Shown here one piece after another: positions 46,303 through 54,873 of a stretch of 64,000 nt of DNA. The notes under the pieces were generated by a model that was not told where the DNA came from, did no database searches, and saw nothing but the letters and a program-made list of their open reading frames with translations. How positions within the stretch are numbered: the first letter of the stretch is position 1; each line of letters starts with the position of its first letter. The translations under genes and the position numbers were made by a program. This stretch comes from Methanolobus zinderi (GTDB lineage: Archaea > Halobacteriota > Methanosarcinia > Methanosarcinales > Methanosarcinaceae): the NCBI RefSeq assembly GCF_013388255.1, contig NZ_CP058215.1:992001-1056000 (forward strand). Direction: 5' to 3'.

Positions 46303-46986
46303 TTATATCATATTAATTCCACAAGACTCGATCCGGAATGAGTGCTCTCCTGCAACAAAGTCGCTTCCCCTTGTTTTGATCACTTCGAGATAGCGGTGTA
46401 TGTTCGTATTTTCCTTTTTTCTCTTTAGCTCAAGGATAGTGTCAACCATGTAAGACCATGTACTGGAAGCGATGGACTCTTCAGGGATCTCTCCTGTTAC
46501 AAGCAGGAGTATATCTCTTTCTTCGAATTCGTAGAACAGATTGTTGACAAAGGTACGAAGTTCACAACTTCTCAGCTGTTTTTCTTCAAAGGTGCTGTCA
46601 ATCTCGGAAAGTATCGTTATCGGATCAATGACAACCCTTGAAGGGGAATAGTTGAGTACGTGCTCCCGTATGTATTCAAATATTGAAAAATCGCCTTCTG
46701 CGATGGTATCCGCACTGATGGAACAGATTCGGAGTTTTCCTGTATTTATAACATCCTCACTGAAAAAATCAAAGGATGAGAGTGAACGTATGATCTTTGA
46801 TCTGGATTCTGAAAGCAGGGATACGTATACGCAGTTCTCTCCACGCTTTGCAGCTTCGAAAAGTGACTGGAAACAGATATTTGTCTTCCCGCACCCTGCA
46901 CTTCCTGCAACAAGGGTCACGGAAGGACGAATAAACCCTCCGCAGAGAACCTCATCAAGTCCCTGTATAAAAGATGAACTTCTCAT
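46303..46986 (-). CDS. Single-domain KaiC/FlaH-like RecA-fold ATPase
   Basis: 227 residues. The KaiC opening GLDEVLCGGF (residues 9-18) and Walker A GSAGCGKTN are intact, and SRVVIDPITILSEI is Walker B. The place of the catalytic Glu pair reads LLSESRSK, with only one Glu, so hydrolysis may be weak. ArlH, the archaellum ATPase-like subunit, has this fold and also binds ATP with little hydrolysis; single-domain KaiC relatives are the alternative. It diverges from the winged-helix gene at 47166 across ~180 bases containing TATA boxes for both. Confidence 0.7.
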   Translation of the reverse strand: MRSSSFIQGLDEVLCGGFIRPSVTLVAGSAGCGKTNICFQSLFEAAKRGENCVYVSLLSESRSKIIRSLSSFDFFSEDVINTGKLRICSISADTIAEGDFSIFEYIREHVLNYSPSRVVIDPITILSEIDSTFEEKQLRSCELRTFVNNLFYEFEERDILLLVTGEIPEESIASSTWSYMVDTILELKRKKENTNIHRYLEVIKTRGSDFVAGEHSFRIESCGINMI

Positions 46987-47165
46987 GTAAATCTCCCGAC
47001 CAAGGTATGGCGTGATTATTTATATATTTGTCGAACTAAAAAAAAATTCGAATATTGTTTTATTACCTTTGTAAAACGGATAAGACAAACTAAGTAGACT
47101 TATATATTATCACATCTATTAAATTTGATAAAGAGTAGAAATTTCACTTTATCGTGTTGATAACT

Positions 47166-47573
47166 ATGTCTGATCCACAAAGTAATACTGATATTCTGGA
47201 GTATCTGTATGATATTGACAGGCGTTTAAAATTACTGGAGTCACGTCTTTCTAAACTTGAAACATACTCTTCTCCGCCAATTGAAGACAAGATGGCAGTT
47301 TTTCTTACGGTTCCCGATTCGATCCGCAAGTCACTGTTTGCCGTCTCAAAACTGGAATCCTGTACCGCCGATGAAGTAAGTGATGTCACAGGAAGGCACA
47401 GGTCCATTGAGAACAAGTACCTGAATGAGCTGTACAGGGGAGGCTGGCTTGAGAGAGAGAGGAAGGGGAAGAAGATATACTACTCTATGAAGAAGAAGGC
47501 TGTGCAGGATAAGGATAAGCACTGGTCTGCAGTAGAGGAAGTAGAGGATAAACTTGATCAGTTACTGGGGTGA
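47166..47573 (+). CDS. Winged-helix transcriptional regulator
   Basis: 135 residues from ATG 47166 (a TTG at 47154 is less likely). A short coiled coil (LYDIDRRLKLLESRLSKLE) leads into a helix-turn-helix with ESCTADEVSDVTGRHRS and the wing LERERKGKKIYYSMK, an ArsR/MarR-like pattern. TATA box near 47098-47112. Its stop and the next gene's Shine-Dalgarno GGGGTGAG overlap, so it is cotranscribed with the MinD-like gene. Confidence 0.7.
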   Translation: MSDPQSNTDILEYLYDIDRRLKLLESRLSKLETYSSPPIEDKMAVFLTVPDSIRKSLFAVSKLESCTADEVSDVTGRHRSIENKYLNELYRGGWLERERKGKKIYYSMKKKAVQDKDKHWSAVEEVEDKLDQLLG

Positions 47574-47577
47574 GAGG

Positions 47578-48306
47578 ATGCTGTTGAGTTTCCATTCATA
47601 TAAAGGCGGTACTGGAAAGACCACTCTCGTGGGAAACCTGGGAGTGCTGCTTGCCAGAGATGGCAGCAAGGTATGTATTGTGGACACTGATGTAAACGGT
47701 CCGGGTCTTCACTCCCTTTTTGATATCAAATATGACCTGACGCTGATCGATTTTCTGCAGGGCAGATGCAGGGCACAGGATGTAGTCTACAAACACGATC
47801 ATGAGGGTATTGAGCTCTATATAGTGCCCACAAGGGCCTGCGAAGAAGATATCTCTTCATTGTTCAACACACCCGGTGAGGCAAGGGAAAAGATGTCCGA
47901 GCTTATCAAAGTTCTCCAGAGGGATCTCAGTATTGAGCACTTACTGTTTGACTGCAGTCCGGGTATTAATCGCTCAAGCCTTCTGACCATGAACCTTGTT
48001 GACAAGGCTACTATCATCTGCACCGTTGATGTGCAGGATATCAGAGGGACATACATACTTTCCAGCATGGCTGAAAAACTGGGTACAAGGGCCAATTTGC
48101 TCTTTAACAGAACGCCCGGGGATAAGCAAAAGGAAATAGATGAAGTGATAAAGGACTTCAGCAACAAACTTGGGACTGACCTGCTTGGTTCAATAGCCTT
48201 CGATGACTACGTTGCACGTGCCTGGTCGAGAAAGCTTGTAATGGAAGAAGATCCCGAATGTGATTACTGCTTACAGTTAAGATCAATTGCTGAAAAGCTC
48301 GTATGA
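47578..48306 (+). CDS. MinD/ParA-like P-loop ATPase
   Basis: 242 residues from ATG 47578 with GGGGTGAG upstream. The deviant Walker A KGGTGKTTL (residues 9-17), DTDVNGPGLHS (A') and HLLFDCSPGI (Walker B) mark it as a MinD/ParA superfamily ATPase. Known: MinD paralogues in haloarchaea position archaella and chemosensory arrays. Inference: it may place the archaellum or the signalling complex of the upstream run. No amphipathic MinD membrane helix is obvious at the C-terminus. Confidence 0.82.
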   Translation: MLLSFHSYKGGTGKTTLVGNLGVLLARDGSKVCIVDTDVNGPGLHSLFDIKYDLTLIDFLQGRCRAQDVVYKHDHEGIELYIVPTRACEEDISSLFNTPGEAREKMSELIKVLQRDLSIEHLLFDCSPGINRSSLLTMNLVDKATIICTVDVQDIRGTYILSSMAEKLGTRANLLFNRTPGDKQKEIDEVIKDFSNKLGTDLLGSIAFDDYVARAWSRKLVMEEDPECDYCLQLRSIAEKLV

Positions 48307-48370
48307 ATTAAAGGCTTTTCGCTTCTCAATTTTTACGATAGATATTTTTTGTTTTTTGTATCCGGTAACA

Positions 48371-49045
48371 TCAAATACTGTATTCACGAACCCTGTCACC
48401 GGCTATTTTATCCAGTTCTTCTTTTTCTTCAGGTGTGAGTCTGAATATATCTTTTATTTTTTCCATTTCAGTATTCATATCCTCTTTTGATGAGTTTTCC
48501 CGGGACAATGACATTTCAGGATCTTGAAGATTCTTGTCCTGGCTATATATGCTGCTATCGCTTATCCTGAAGACCTCATCGAATGACCGGGTGATGTATT
48601 GTTCTGAATCATGGTCCAATGTGTTCAGGTCTTCTCTGTAAAATGAAATGATCGTCCTGTTCTGCTCACGTCCTTTGCGGAGAAGTACTGAAAGGAACCT
48701 GGAACATGTCTTCCTACCAAGTTCAAGTGAAAGCTCATCAAGACTGTCAAAAATTATCAGACTGCTTTTGTCTGCAAGCAGCCTTTCCAGCTTTATCATT
48801 GAACTTGTAAGGTTCCGGGAAATACTGAATTGTGTTATCTGACAATCAACCGGCCCTGTAATCATATCGGGGGATTCGCTCCAGTACAGATGTAGTACTG
48901 ATCCGTCAAAAAAGTTGCAATAGTCAGTGATCAAATCACCCATACTTGCAGGTATTTCCGCTTTTCCATACAGGAAAAGGGAGCTTTTACCTTCAAGTGT
49001 TCTCAGGAAATCTCTGGATAGCTGAACTTCTTTCCCCGCATTCAT
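48371..49045 (-). CDS. KaiC-like protein without a P-loop
   Basis: 224 residues. The first strand FLYGKAEIPASM sits where Walker A would be but lacks GxxxxGKT. SSLIIFDSLDELSLELG reads as a Walker B segment, and SRFLSVLLRKGREQNRTIIS as the next helix-strand. It therefore looks like a RecA/KaiC-fold pseudo-ATPase. The C-terminal ~65 residues are charged. It converges on the MinD-like gene, 64 bases away. The fold assignment is tentative. Confidence 0.5.
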   Translation of the reverse strand: MNAGKEVQLSRDFLRTLEGKSSLFLYGKAEIPASMGDLITDYCNFFDGSVLHLYWSESPDMITGPVDCQITQFSISRNLTSSMIKLERLLADKSSLIIFDSLDELSLELGRKTCSRFLSVLLRKGREQNRTIISFYREDLNTLDHDSEQYITRSFDEVFRISDSSIYSQDKNLQDPEMSLSRENSSKEDMNTEMEKIKDIFRLTPEEKEELDKIAGDRVREYSI

Positions 49046-49246
49046 ATATATGACTCAGCTGCTGTTTCTGTTTTTAATTAACGTCTAATATAATATTAAT
49101 ATACTGGTGGTCTGCAGAATCTTCTATGAAAAGACTGCGAACCTTATATTCGGATAATCAAGTATACTTGTGTGGAGTACACTTTTGCTTTTGGGTCCGA
49201 AAGGATTAAAGCCTATCGAAACAGATGATATTTGAGGTGCTTTAGT

Positions 49247-49372
49247 ATGTCAAAGTTCCAGAAAAGAGGTTATGAACGTAAAGGTGAAAAGAAAAACATT
49301 GAATTTGAAGAAAAACTGATTCAAGAAAACCTCGATGACCTTAAATCTGAAGGCGGTGAAAGCACAGATTGA
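49247..49372 (+). CDS. 41-residue charged protein upstream of the beta-grasp gene
   Basis: MSKFQKRGYERKGEKKN followed by an acidic half ending GGESTD; 41 residues. GAGGTGC precedes the ATG at 49247, and a TATA-like box (ACCTTATATTCGG) lies near 49139-49152. Its stop TGA overlaps the TTG start of the next gene, so it is translated with the ThiS-like gene. No known family. Confidence 0.6.
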   Translation: MSKFQKRGYERKGEKKNIEFEEKLIQENLDDLKSEGGESTD

Positions 49373-49581
49373 ACATACAATTAGATATTGAAATTCTCAA
49401 TTCCGATGCTTCCGGCAGAGAGCTGGAAGTGTCGGAAGGCACCACCTATGAAAAAGTACTGGAAATCCTTGATATCAATCAGGAAACAGTTCTCATTTTA
49501 AAAGAAGGGCAGGCCGTTCCATTAGATGGAATGGCCGTGTCCGGCAATTTAACCGTAATGTACATAGCATCCCAGGGTTAA
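49369..49581 (+). CDS. ThiS/MoaD-like beta-grasp small protein
   Basis: 70 residues from TTG 49369. The order beta-beta-alpha-beta-beta (LDIEILNSDASGRELEV, then TTYEKVLEILDINQE, then VLILKEGQAVPLD and GNLTVMYIASQG) is the ubiquitin-like sulfur-carrier fold. The C-terminus is ...SQG rather than the GG of SAMP, ThiS and MoaD, so activation by an E1-like enzyme is doubtful. It could be a Urm1-like or degenerate carrier. Confidence 0.7.
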   Translation: MNIQLDIEILNSDASGRELEVSEGTTYEKVLEILDINQETVLILKEGQAVPLDGMAVSGNLTVMYIASQG

Positions 49582-49606
49582 ATAAAACCGGGCACAAAAG
49601 AAGGAA

Positions 49607-49987
49607 TCACATCTTGCGTGTGATGTTCTTCAGTTTTGTGATGGCATCCATCGTTGTTTTTGTGTCTTCTATGATCTTGCGCTCATAGTGCTTGATTATG
49701 TCTTCAACAGGTGCAGACAACTTGTAGATCTTTGTAGGTCTGCCCTTGCCAACGGCTTTCTTGTTGTGGACATCAATCCAGTTCCTTTCGCGCATCTGTC
49801 TCATAGCAACACTTACTTCCGGCTGTCTGAGGCCGGTACTCATCTCAATTTCCTGTGAGGATGCTTCCTCCACATTTGAGAGATAGGTGAGTGTTGTTGC
49901 GACGTTCCTTGACATGCCCAGACTCTTCAAAGCTTCAATGAACTTGTAGTCTGTGTCATCCAGTATTTTGACTTCATAGTCTTTCAT
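49607..49987 (-). CDS. Winged-helix transcriptional regulator, TrmB/MarR-like
   Basis: 126 residues. SRNVATTLTYLSNVEEASSQ and IEMSTGLRQPEVSVAMRQ form the helix-turn-helix, and GKGRPTKIYKLSAPVEDI the wing, a pattern shared with archaeal TrmB-like and DUF-type regulators. The C-terminal helix probably mediates dimerisation. The promoter to its right holds the palindrome TAGAGCTCTA at the expected transcription start, a candidate autoregulatory site. Confidence 0.75.
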   Translation of the reverse strand: MKDYEVKILDDTDYKFIEALKSLGMSRNVATTLTYLSNVEEASSQEIEMSTGLRQPEVSVAMRQMRERNWIDVHNKKAVGKGRPTKIYKLSAPVEDIIKHYERKIIEDTKTTMDAITKLKNITRKM

Positions 49988-50017
49988 AATAACCCCTTTA
50001 TTATATCTTGCTCATAA

Positions 50018-50027
50018 TAGAGCTCTA
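50018..50027 (-). promoter_or_regulatory. Palindrome at the regulator promoter
   Basis: TAGAGCTCTA, a perfect 10-base palindrome 31 bases upstream of the regulator's ATG. A minus-strand TATA-like ACTTTAAATATAA lies near 50047-50058, so the palindrome covers the likely transcription start. Confidence 0.35.
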
Positions 50028-50089
50028 GTAGATAATATGCAATTATTATATTTAAAGTTATATATGCTCAGATTTAAACAGAAAAAAAA

Positions 50090-51256
50090 TTAATAATTTG
50101 TACTGAATTTTATATAACTGTTAATTAATTCCCTGACAAGGTACTTGATCTGTGTGATTGAATCAAAGTCAGCGTTGTTCTTCCCTTGGAACAGCTCTGA
50201 TCCTATCATCCTTCCCACAACATCATCATACCCTTCCTTGACCCTGAAAACAACAGATCCGGGATAGATGTGTTTTCTATGGGAAAATCCATCAAGATCC
50301 CCGTCGGTTATCCCTATGATCGGTATCTTCAACCTGTAGAGAATATCTCCGGCAATTTCAGTGGTATCATCTCCCACGGTAATTGCAACCTGCGCGCCAC
50401 TTGCAAGCTCGAAGCAACTTTCAGCCTCATGGTCGATGATCACAGCTTTAATTCCGGATACAGGCGTTTCTGAAGAAATCCGGTCTATGGTTGAAGACTC
50501 ACCTTTTTCCATCAGGGCAGATGTGTGCCTTCGGACAAGGAAGTTGTTACTTCGTATGGGCCCGCTTTTTATCCAGCATTTTCTGATGTCTATGGGCTTT
50601 TTTTCATCATATCTGTGGAGCTTTTCCAGGCCATGTTCCTTAACACGTGCTCCTTTTATGTCGGTTATAAAACCGTCTTCTGTGATTATGCGTATATCCT
50701 CTGATATTGCCTGTCCGACGATAATACCGTTAACCAGTATTTTCTCACCATTATGAACTCCAAATATCTTTCTGGTTATCCTGTGGCCATGATCCTCTAT
50801 GCTGATGGGCGTAACAATCTCGGGAATATCCGAGAGTCGGCTTCCAAGCAGGTCAGACATTTTTCCTGCAAGGTCAAAAGATGCAGTATTCCAGGGAATG
50901 ATCTCTCCACCAGATCTAGAAGGGCTTTCTATCTGGATAAGAGGTTTTCTGTTTCTGTCTTTAAGGTTTGAAACCACAATACTGCCAAATATACGGCCGT
51001 TATCGACTGTTTTTCCCTGATTGAGCAAAAAGACGGCATCCTTTGTGTGAAAGAACTCTTCAATACATTCGCTTGGTTTGAGTGAAGCGTTTATATCGAT
51101 AATCTTTTCCATATGGGCATCAAGAACTGCAGTCTTACCAATGGTACCTGCCATTCTGGCTTCGACATTCCCCAGATCATGAAGCAATCCGATGATCCTG
51201 TGAGCCATACCGGAATCTACTATATCCGGCCCGTGAACAACAACTCCGATTTCCAT
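50090..51256 (-). CDS. DUF2117 domain protein
   Basis: 388 residues, full length for the DUF2117 family of methanogens. It starts MEIGVVVHGPDIVDSGMAHR and ends with the segment HRKHIYPGSVVFRVKEGYDD. A conserved acidic IGITDGDLDGF lies in the C-terminal third, which may bind metal or nucleotide. Function unknown; the family is largely restricted to methanogenic archaea, which supports the organism assignment. It diverges from the UPF0173 gene. Confidence 0.85.
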   Translation of the reverse strand: MEIGVVVHGPDIVDSGMAHRIIGLLHDLGNVEARMAGTIGKTAVLDAHMEKIIDINASLKPSECIEEFFHTKDAVFLLNQGKTVDNGRIFGSIVVSNLKDRNRKPLIQIESPSRSGGEIIPWNTASFDLAGKMSDLLGSRLSDIPEIVTPISIEDHGHRITRKIFGVHNGEKILVNGIIVGQAISEDIRIITEDGFITDIKGARVKEHGLEKLHRYDEKKPIDIRKCWIKSGPIRSNNFLVRRHTSALMEKGESSTIDRISSETPVSGIKAVIIDHEAESCFELASGAQVAITVGDDTTEIAGDILYRLKIPIIGITDGDLDGFSHRKHIYPGSVVFRVKEGYDDVVGRMIGSELFQGKNNADFDSITQIKYLVRELINSYIKFSTNY

Positions 51257-51337
51257 AAATTCAATTTGTATATTTTATCGTGTGGATATAACTATTCTGA
51301 CACAAAATTATTATTTATACAGGGATTATTGTCTAGC

Positions 51338-52036
51338 ATGAGTGAAGTACGGCTCACCTGGCTGGGTCATTCCTGTTTTGAAATCGCGTCTGAAAAGAAG
51401 CTGCTTATCGACCCGTTCATCAATGAAAATCCTGCGGCAACCGTTTCAGCTTCGGATCTTGAACCTGATCTCATTGCTGTAACTCACGGGCACCGTGATC
51501 ATTTAGGTGATACGGTGGAAATTGCATTGAGTACCGGATGCAGGGTTGTATGTATCCATGAGCTTTCACAGTATCTCAAATCAAAGGGTGTAAGCACTGA
51601 AGGAATGAATATAGGCGGCACAATTGACCTGGATGGCTTTTCAATTTCCATGACGGACGCATGTCATTCTTCATCTATAGATGAATCAGGGCATAGCTTT
51701 GATGGAGGAAAAGCAGCAGGTTTTATAATTCGTGCGGGAGATGTTACAGTTTATCACGCAGGGGATACTGGACTTTTCAGGGACATGGAACTGATCTGTG
51801 AATTATATAATCCCGATGTTGCTTTGCTTCCCATTGGGGGACGTTATACCATGGATGCCCGCGATGCCGCACATGCGGTCGGGGTTTTACGTCCCAAAAT
51901 AGCAATTCCCATGCATTACAATACTTATGAAAAAATAAAACAGGATCCTGAGATTTTCATATCATGTGTAAAATCAATATCTGATACCGATGTAGTGCTG
52001 ATGGGAATAAATGAAAGCATATCTATTAAGGTATAA
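51338..52036 (+). CDS. UPF0173 metal-dependent hydrolase
   Basis: 232 residues from ATG 51338, which fits the family start MSEVRLTWLGHSCFEI; longer upstream frames are not needed. THGHRDHLGD is the metallo-beta-lactamase HxHxDH motif, YHAGDTGLFRDM supplies the next Asp and IPMHYNTY the last His. The substrate is not known. A TATA-like box near 51308-51320 suggests a leaderless transcript. Confidence 0.9.
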   Translation: MSEVRLTWLGHSCFEIASEKKLLIDPFINENPAATVSASDLEPDLIAVTHGHRDHLGDTVEIALSTGCRVVCIHELSQYLKSKGVSTEGMNIGGTIDLDGFSISMTDACHSSSIDESGHSFDGGKAAGFIIRAGDVTVYHAGDTGLFRDMELICELYNPDVALLPIGGRYTMDARDAAHAVGVLRPKIAIPMHYNTYEKIKQDPEIFISCVKSISDTDVVLMGINESISIKV

Positions 52037-52109
52037 AAATACGTAACAGAGTTTGCTTTTCAGAGCGTCCGATGGTTAGGTTTATATTTTATCATGTCGA
52101 AAGTAGATT

Positions 52110-52176
52110 AGGCAAAAGTCGATTATAATTATAAAAACATATATCCCCTCTAGTTCTCGTCATATGACTTTTGCCT
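52110..52176. repeat. Inverted repeat in convergent intergenic region
   Basis: AGGCAAAAGTC (52110-52120) and its exact complement GACTTTTGCCT (52166-52176) flank 45 AT-rich bases that include TATA-like sequence. The region lies between the converging UPF0173 and symporter genes. Confidence 0.5.
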
Positions 52177-52282
52177 TCTATAAAATCAGTAATATTCAGA
52201 CTATACTGTAGTCTTGCGTATGTTTACTCATGATCAGTAAGAATAAAAAAGATAGGGGCTTTTGAGGCCCTCTTGAAGTTAT

Positions 52283-53869
52283 CTAGTTTTCAAAGCATTT
52301 TTCAATATGGTCCATTGGGGCAGGTTTTGTTGCAAGACTCACAACTATCCCGGCAATGAATGCCAGAGGTGTGGCAACAAGGATCGGATCAACTACGGTC
52401 CATGTACCGGTGAGTACTGTATCAACACCGAACAGGGCCTGGCTGATGCCCAGGGGGACAGCTTCTGAAGCATGCACGAAACCAAGCCAGAACAGACTTG
52501 CAAAGGTACCCACAAGCAGGCTTGCGATCGCACCCTCCCTTGTCATGCGTTTCCAGAAAAGTGCTCCTACATACATCGGCAGGAAAGCCGCTGCACAGAG
52601 TCCGAAGAATATTGCCGTGGCCCTTGCGATTATGCTTATTGGCAGTATGTATGCAAGTACGACACTTGCAAGAATAGTAAGTGCTATGGCAATCTTGGTT
52701 ATGTTTATGGTCTGCCCGATATCTCCCTTTTTAAGGAACTCACGATAGAAGTCATGTCCGATAGCTGTTCCCATTGTATGGAACTGTGAACTAAGTGTTG
52801 ACATGGCTGCTGCAAGCAATGCGAGCATAAAAAGAACCACAAAAATGTCAGGCATGGCGCTGTTGATATATTCGGGCATGATCAGGTCAGTGTTCCCACC
52901 GGCCACAGCAACTGAGATCTGTCCGAGATTATCAAAGAAATAAACATTGGAAAGTGCACCGACTGTAAAAGCCACACCGGTCATCATAAGAATGAAGGGT
53001 CCTCCGACAAGTACGGCCCTGTTAAGCGCACGATCGTTCTTGACGGTCATGAAACGTACTGCAAGCTGGGGCTGTGCAAGCACGCCAATACCTACTCCCA
53101 ACACCAGGGTCGATACAAGTGTCCACCATATCGGTGATCCGAAGGCCGGCATGGAGGTCCATCCAAGGTGTCCGCCACCTGCAAGACTATCGGGTACCAT
53201 TCCGCTCATTGAAGTAAGCGCCGTATGTGCCGCACTTATGCCGCCAAGCTTGATATATGTAAATACCATCAGGAATGCCATTCCGATGAACATGAGACTT
53301 CCCTGAAGGGCATCGGTATACATAACTGCGATAAGTCCACCTGTTATTACATAGGCTGCGACGATAACAGTAAGAATAAGCACTGCGACATCATAATCTA
53401 TATTCAGTGTCGCTTCAACAAACCTTGCACCACCTATCAGGACAATACCTGCATACAGTGGCATAAAAATTCCTATAAGCGCCCCGGAGAATCCCTGTAT
53501 GAAACGGGACTGGAACCTTTTTCCAAGCAGTTCCGGGAATGTGACGGCATTGAGTTTCAGACCAAGGCGGCGTGTTCTCTTGCCAAATACTACAAAAGCG
53601 ATAAAGATACCTACAAGGATGTTCATAAATGCCAGCCAGAGAAGGCCCATACCAAGAGCACCTGCAGCTCCGCCGAATCCGATTATTGCGGAAGTACTGA
53701 TAAAGGTGGCTCCGTATGAGATCGCAAGAATGTAGGGGTGAATCTTTCTTCCAGCTACCATGTAGTCATCGGTCTGTTTTGTCTTTTTGTAACCAAGCCA
53801 TCCCAGATAGAAAATAATCATCATATAGATAAGGACAACAAGCCCGAGGACAGGTGTGCTTACTGCCAT
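52283..53869 (-). CDS. Sodium:solute symporter (SSS family), copy 1
   Basis: 528 residues with about 13 membrane segments. Family landmarks are AISYGATFISTSAIIGFGG near residue 50 and FSGALIGIFMPLYAGIVLIG near 130, the sodium-site helix pair of the PutP/SSS fold. Substrate cannot be read from sequence; relatives carry proline, pantothenate, acetate or osmolytes. It is preceded by a 40-residue membrane protein whose stop overlaps its start. The second symporter at 58799 is a full-length paralogue. Confidence 0.9.
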   Translation of the reverse strand: MAVSTPVLGLVVLIYMMIIFYLGWLGYKKTKQTDDYMVAGRKIHPYILAISYGATFISTSAIIGFGGAAGALGMGLLWLAFMNILVGIFIAFVVFGKRTRRLGLKLNAVTFPELLGKRFQSRFIQGFSGALIGIFMPLYAGIVLIGGARFVEATLNIDYDVAVLILTVIVAAYVITGGLIAVMYTDALQGSLMFIGMAFLMVFTYIKLGGISAAHTALTSMSGMVPDSLAGGGHLGWTSMPAFGSPIWWTLVSTLVLGVGIGVLAQPQLAVRFMTVKNDRALNRAVLVGGPFILMMTGVAFTVGALSNVYFFDNLGQISVAVAGGNTDLIMPEYINSAMPDIFVVLFMLALLAAAMSTLSSQFHTMGTAIGHDFYREFLKKGDIGQTINITKIAIALTILASVVLAYILPISIIARATAIFFGLCAAAFLPMYVGALFWKRMTREGAIASLLVGTFASLFWLGFVHASEAVPLGISQALFGVDTVLTGTWTVVDPILVATPLAFIAGIVVSLATKPAPMDHIEKCFEN

Positions 53870-53991
53870 CAGCAGACCTCCTCATCCTGTCCTTTATTCC
53901 AGTTTATTACGCCGTATATTATACAGCCAATCGCACTCAGGAAGCATAATATATATGCAATCCATATCTGCGGGTCATCAATTCCAAGCAT
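53869..53991 (-). CDS. Symporter small accessory protein, copy 1
   Basis: 40 residues: MLGIDDPQIWIAYILCFLSA, then a second half of the single membrane helix and the tail INWNKGQDEEVC. Its TGA overlaps the symporter ATG (TGATG), so the two are translationally coupled. Small single-helix partners are annotated beside archaeal SSS transporters; here both symporters have one, and the two small proteins differ at only a couple of positions. Confidence 0.85.
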   Translation of the reverse strand: MLGIDDPQIWIAYILCFLSAIGCIIYGVINWNKGQDEEVC

Positions 53992-54127
53992 TTTTCATCT
54001 CCATTTACTTAATTAAAAATCGTGATGTTCTACTGTGTTATGTGTTATCACGCACCAGTATTTAAATTTATGGAAATGAAATCAACCTTTAATCACAACG
54101 GGAGAAGGCCGAATTATAAAACCAAAG

Positions 54128-54250
54128 TAACAATGTTTCTTACCTGTTTTATAAAACAAAGTTTTACTACTATTAGGTAAAAAATCAGAGTATGAGGTTG
54201 AAAGGTGTGGGAATATGAAAAGTCAGGGCAGTGTAGTGGTCATTGCATTA
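54128..54250 (+). repeat. Duplicated leader of a surface-protein gene, copy A
   Basis: 123 bases that match 56570-56692 at all but about five positions. It includes the leader (CAATGTTTCTTACCTGTTTT...) and the first 12 codons of the surface-protein gene. After CATTGCATTA the two copies part. Confidence 0.8.
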
Positions 54251-54313
54251 GAGCAGAGAGTGTACACTTATGGCATATGTTATGCGAAAACCAGACTTAG
54301 AAATTCAAACTAA
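54215..54313 (+). pseudogene. Truncated surface-protein gene start (signal peptide remnant)
   Basis: ATG 54215 gives MKSQGSVVVIAL, the same signal-peptide start as the gene at 56657 (MKRQGSVVVIAL), and then runs into unrelated codons, stopping at 54311-54313 after 32 residues. It is the broken 5' end of a former or duplicated surface-protein gene. It could still drive transcription of the membrane-protein gene that follows. Confidence 0.65.
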
Positions 54314-54851
54314 AATCTCAAAAATAGATTTAGTGTATACCATTTGTGATTTTTACTGGACAAAGGATCACCGAACAATAAAACTTGTTAGAGAGACAGA
54401 AGATGATATAAGTTACGAAGATTACGAGCCATCAAAGAGAATTGATAACATAGATGGAATTACGGAAATTAGTGTGCATACTCATAATAAAAAAGAAAAC
54501 AAGTATGTGTTTTTTGATTCAGTTAATATAGCTTTTTCAAAAGCAGGAATTGAAACTAAATTAGTATGGTATTTAAGCCTTGGTTTAAAGAAATGGCATC
54601 TGTTTGGACTTCCATATTTCTTGATAGTTTTTATTGCTGCAACACATTTCGCATGGATCATATGTCCATCAGATTCTCCATGGCATCGATATTGTTTTAT
54701 GGTAGCTTTTCCAAGTTTTCTATTCATATTTATTTGGCCAGTATATTATATTGTTTTAAAGCGCAAAGCCAATAAACTCGACTCACATCCGGACACGCTG
54801 AAATACAGGAAAGAATTCGAGGAACTTATCCACAGAGAGGAGAAGGAATAA
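54270..54851 (+). CDS. Membrane protein of unknown function, paralogue pair member 1
   Basis: About 193 residues; ATG 54270 and 54282 are both possible. An N-terminal soluble half (IDLVYTICDFYWTKDHRTIK) is followed by two hydrophobic segments near 112-135 and 142-162 and a charged tail. The paralogue next door (54874) has a longer N-terminus, so this copy may have lost its beginning at the duplication junction. No known family. Confidence 0.55.
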   Translation: MAYVMRKPDLEIQTKISKIDLVYTICDFYWTKDHRTIKLVRETEDDISYEDYEPSKRIDNIDGITEISVHTHNKKENKYVFFDSVNIAFSKAGIETKLVWYLSLGLKKWHLFGLPYFLIVFIAATHFAWIICPSDSPWHRYCFMVAFPSFLFIFIWPVYYIVLKRKANKLDSHPDTLKYRKEFEELIHREEKE

Positions 54852-54873
54852 CGTTCTGAGAGTTTATCCTTCA

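Noticed and set aside
47034-47055. TCGAA...TTCGA inverted repeat between the KaiC-like and winged-helix genes
   Set aside because: Five-base arms with an 11-base A-rich spacer are too weak to call an operator in AT-rich DNA.
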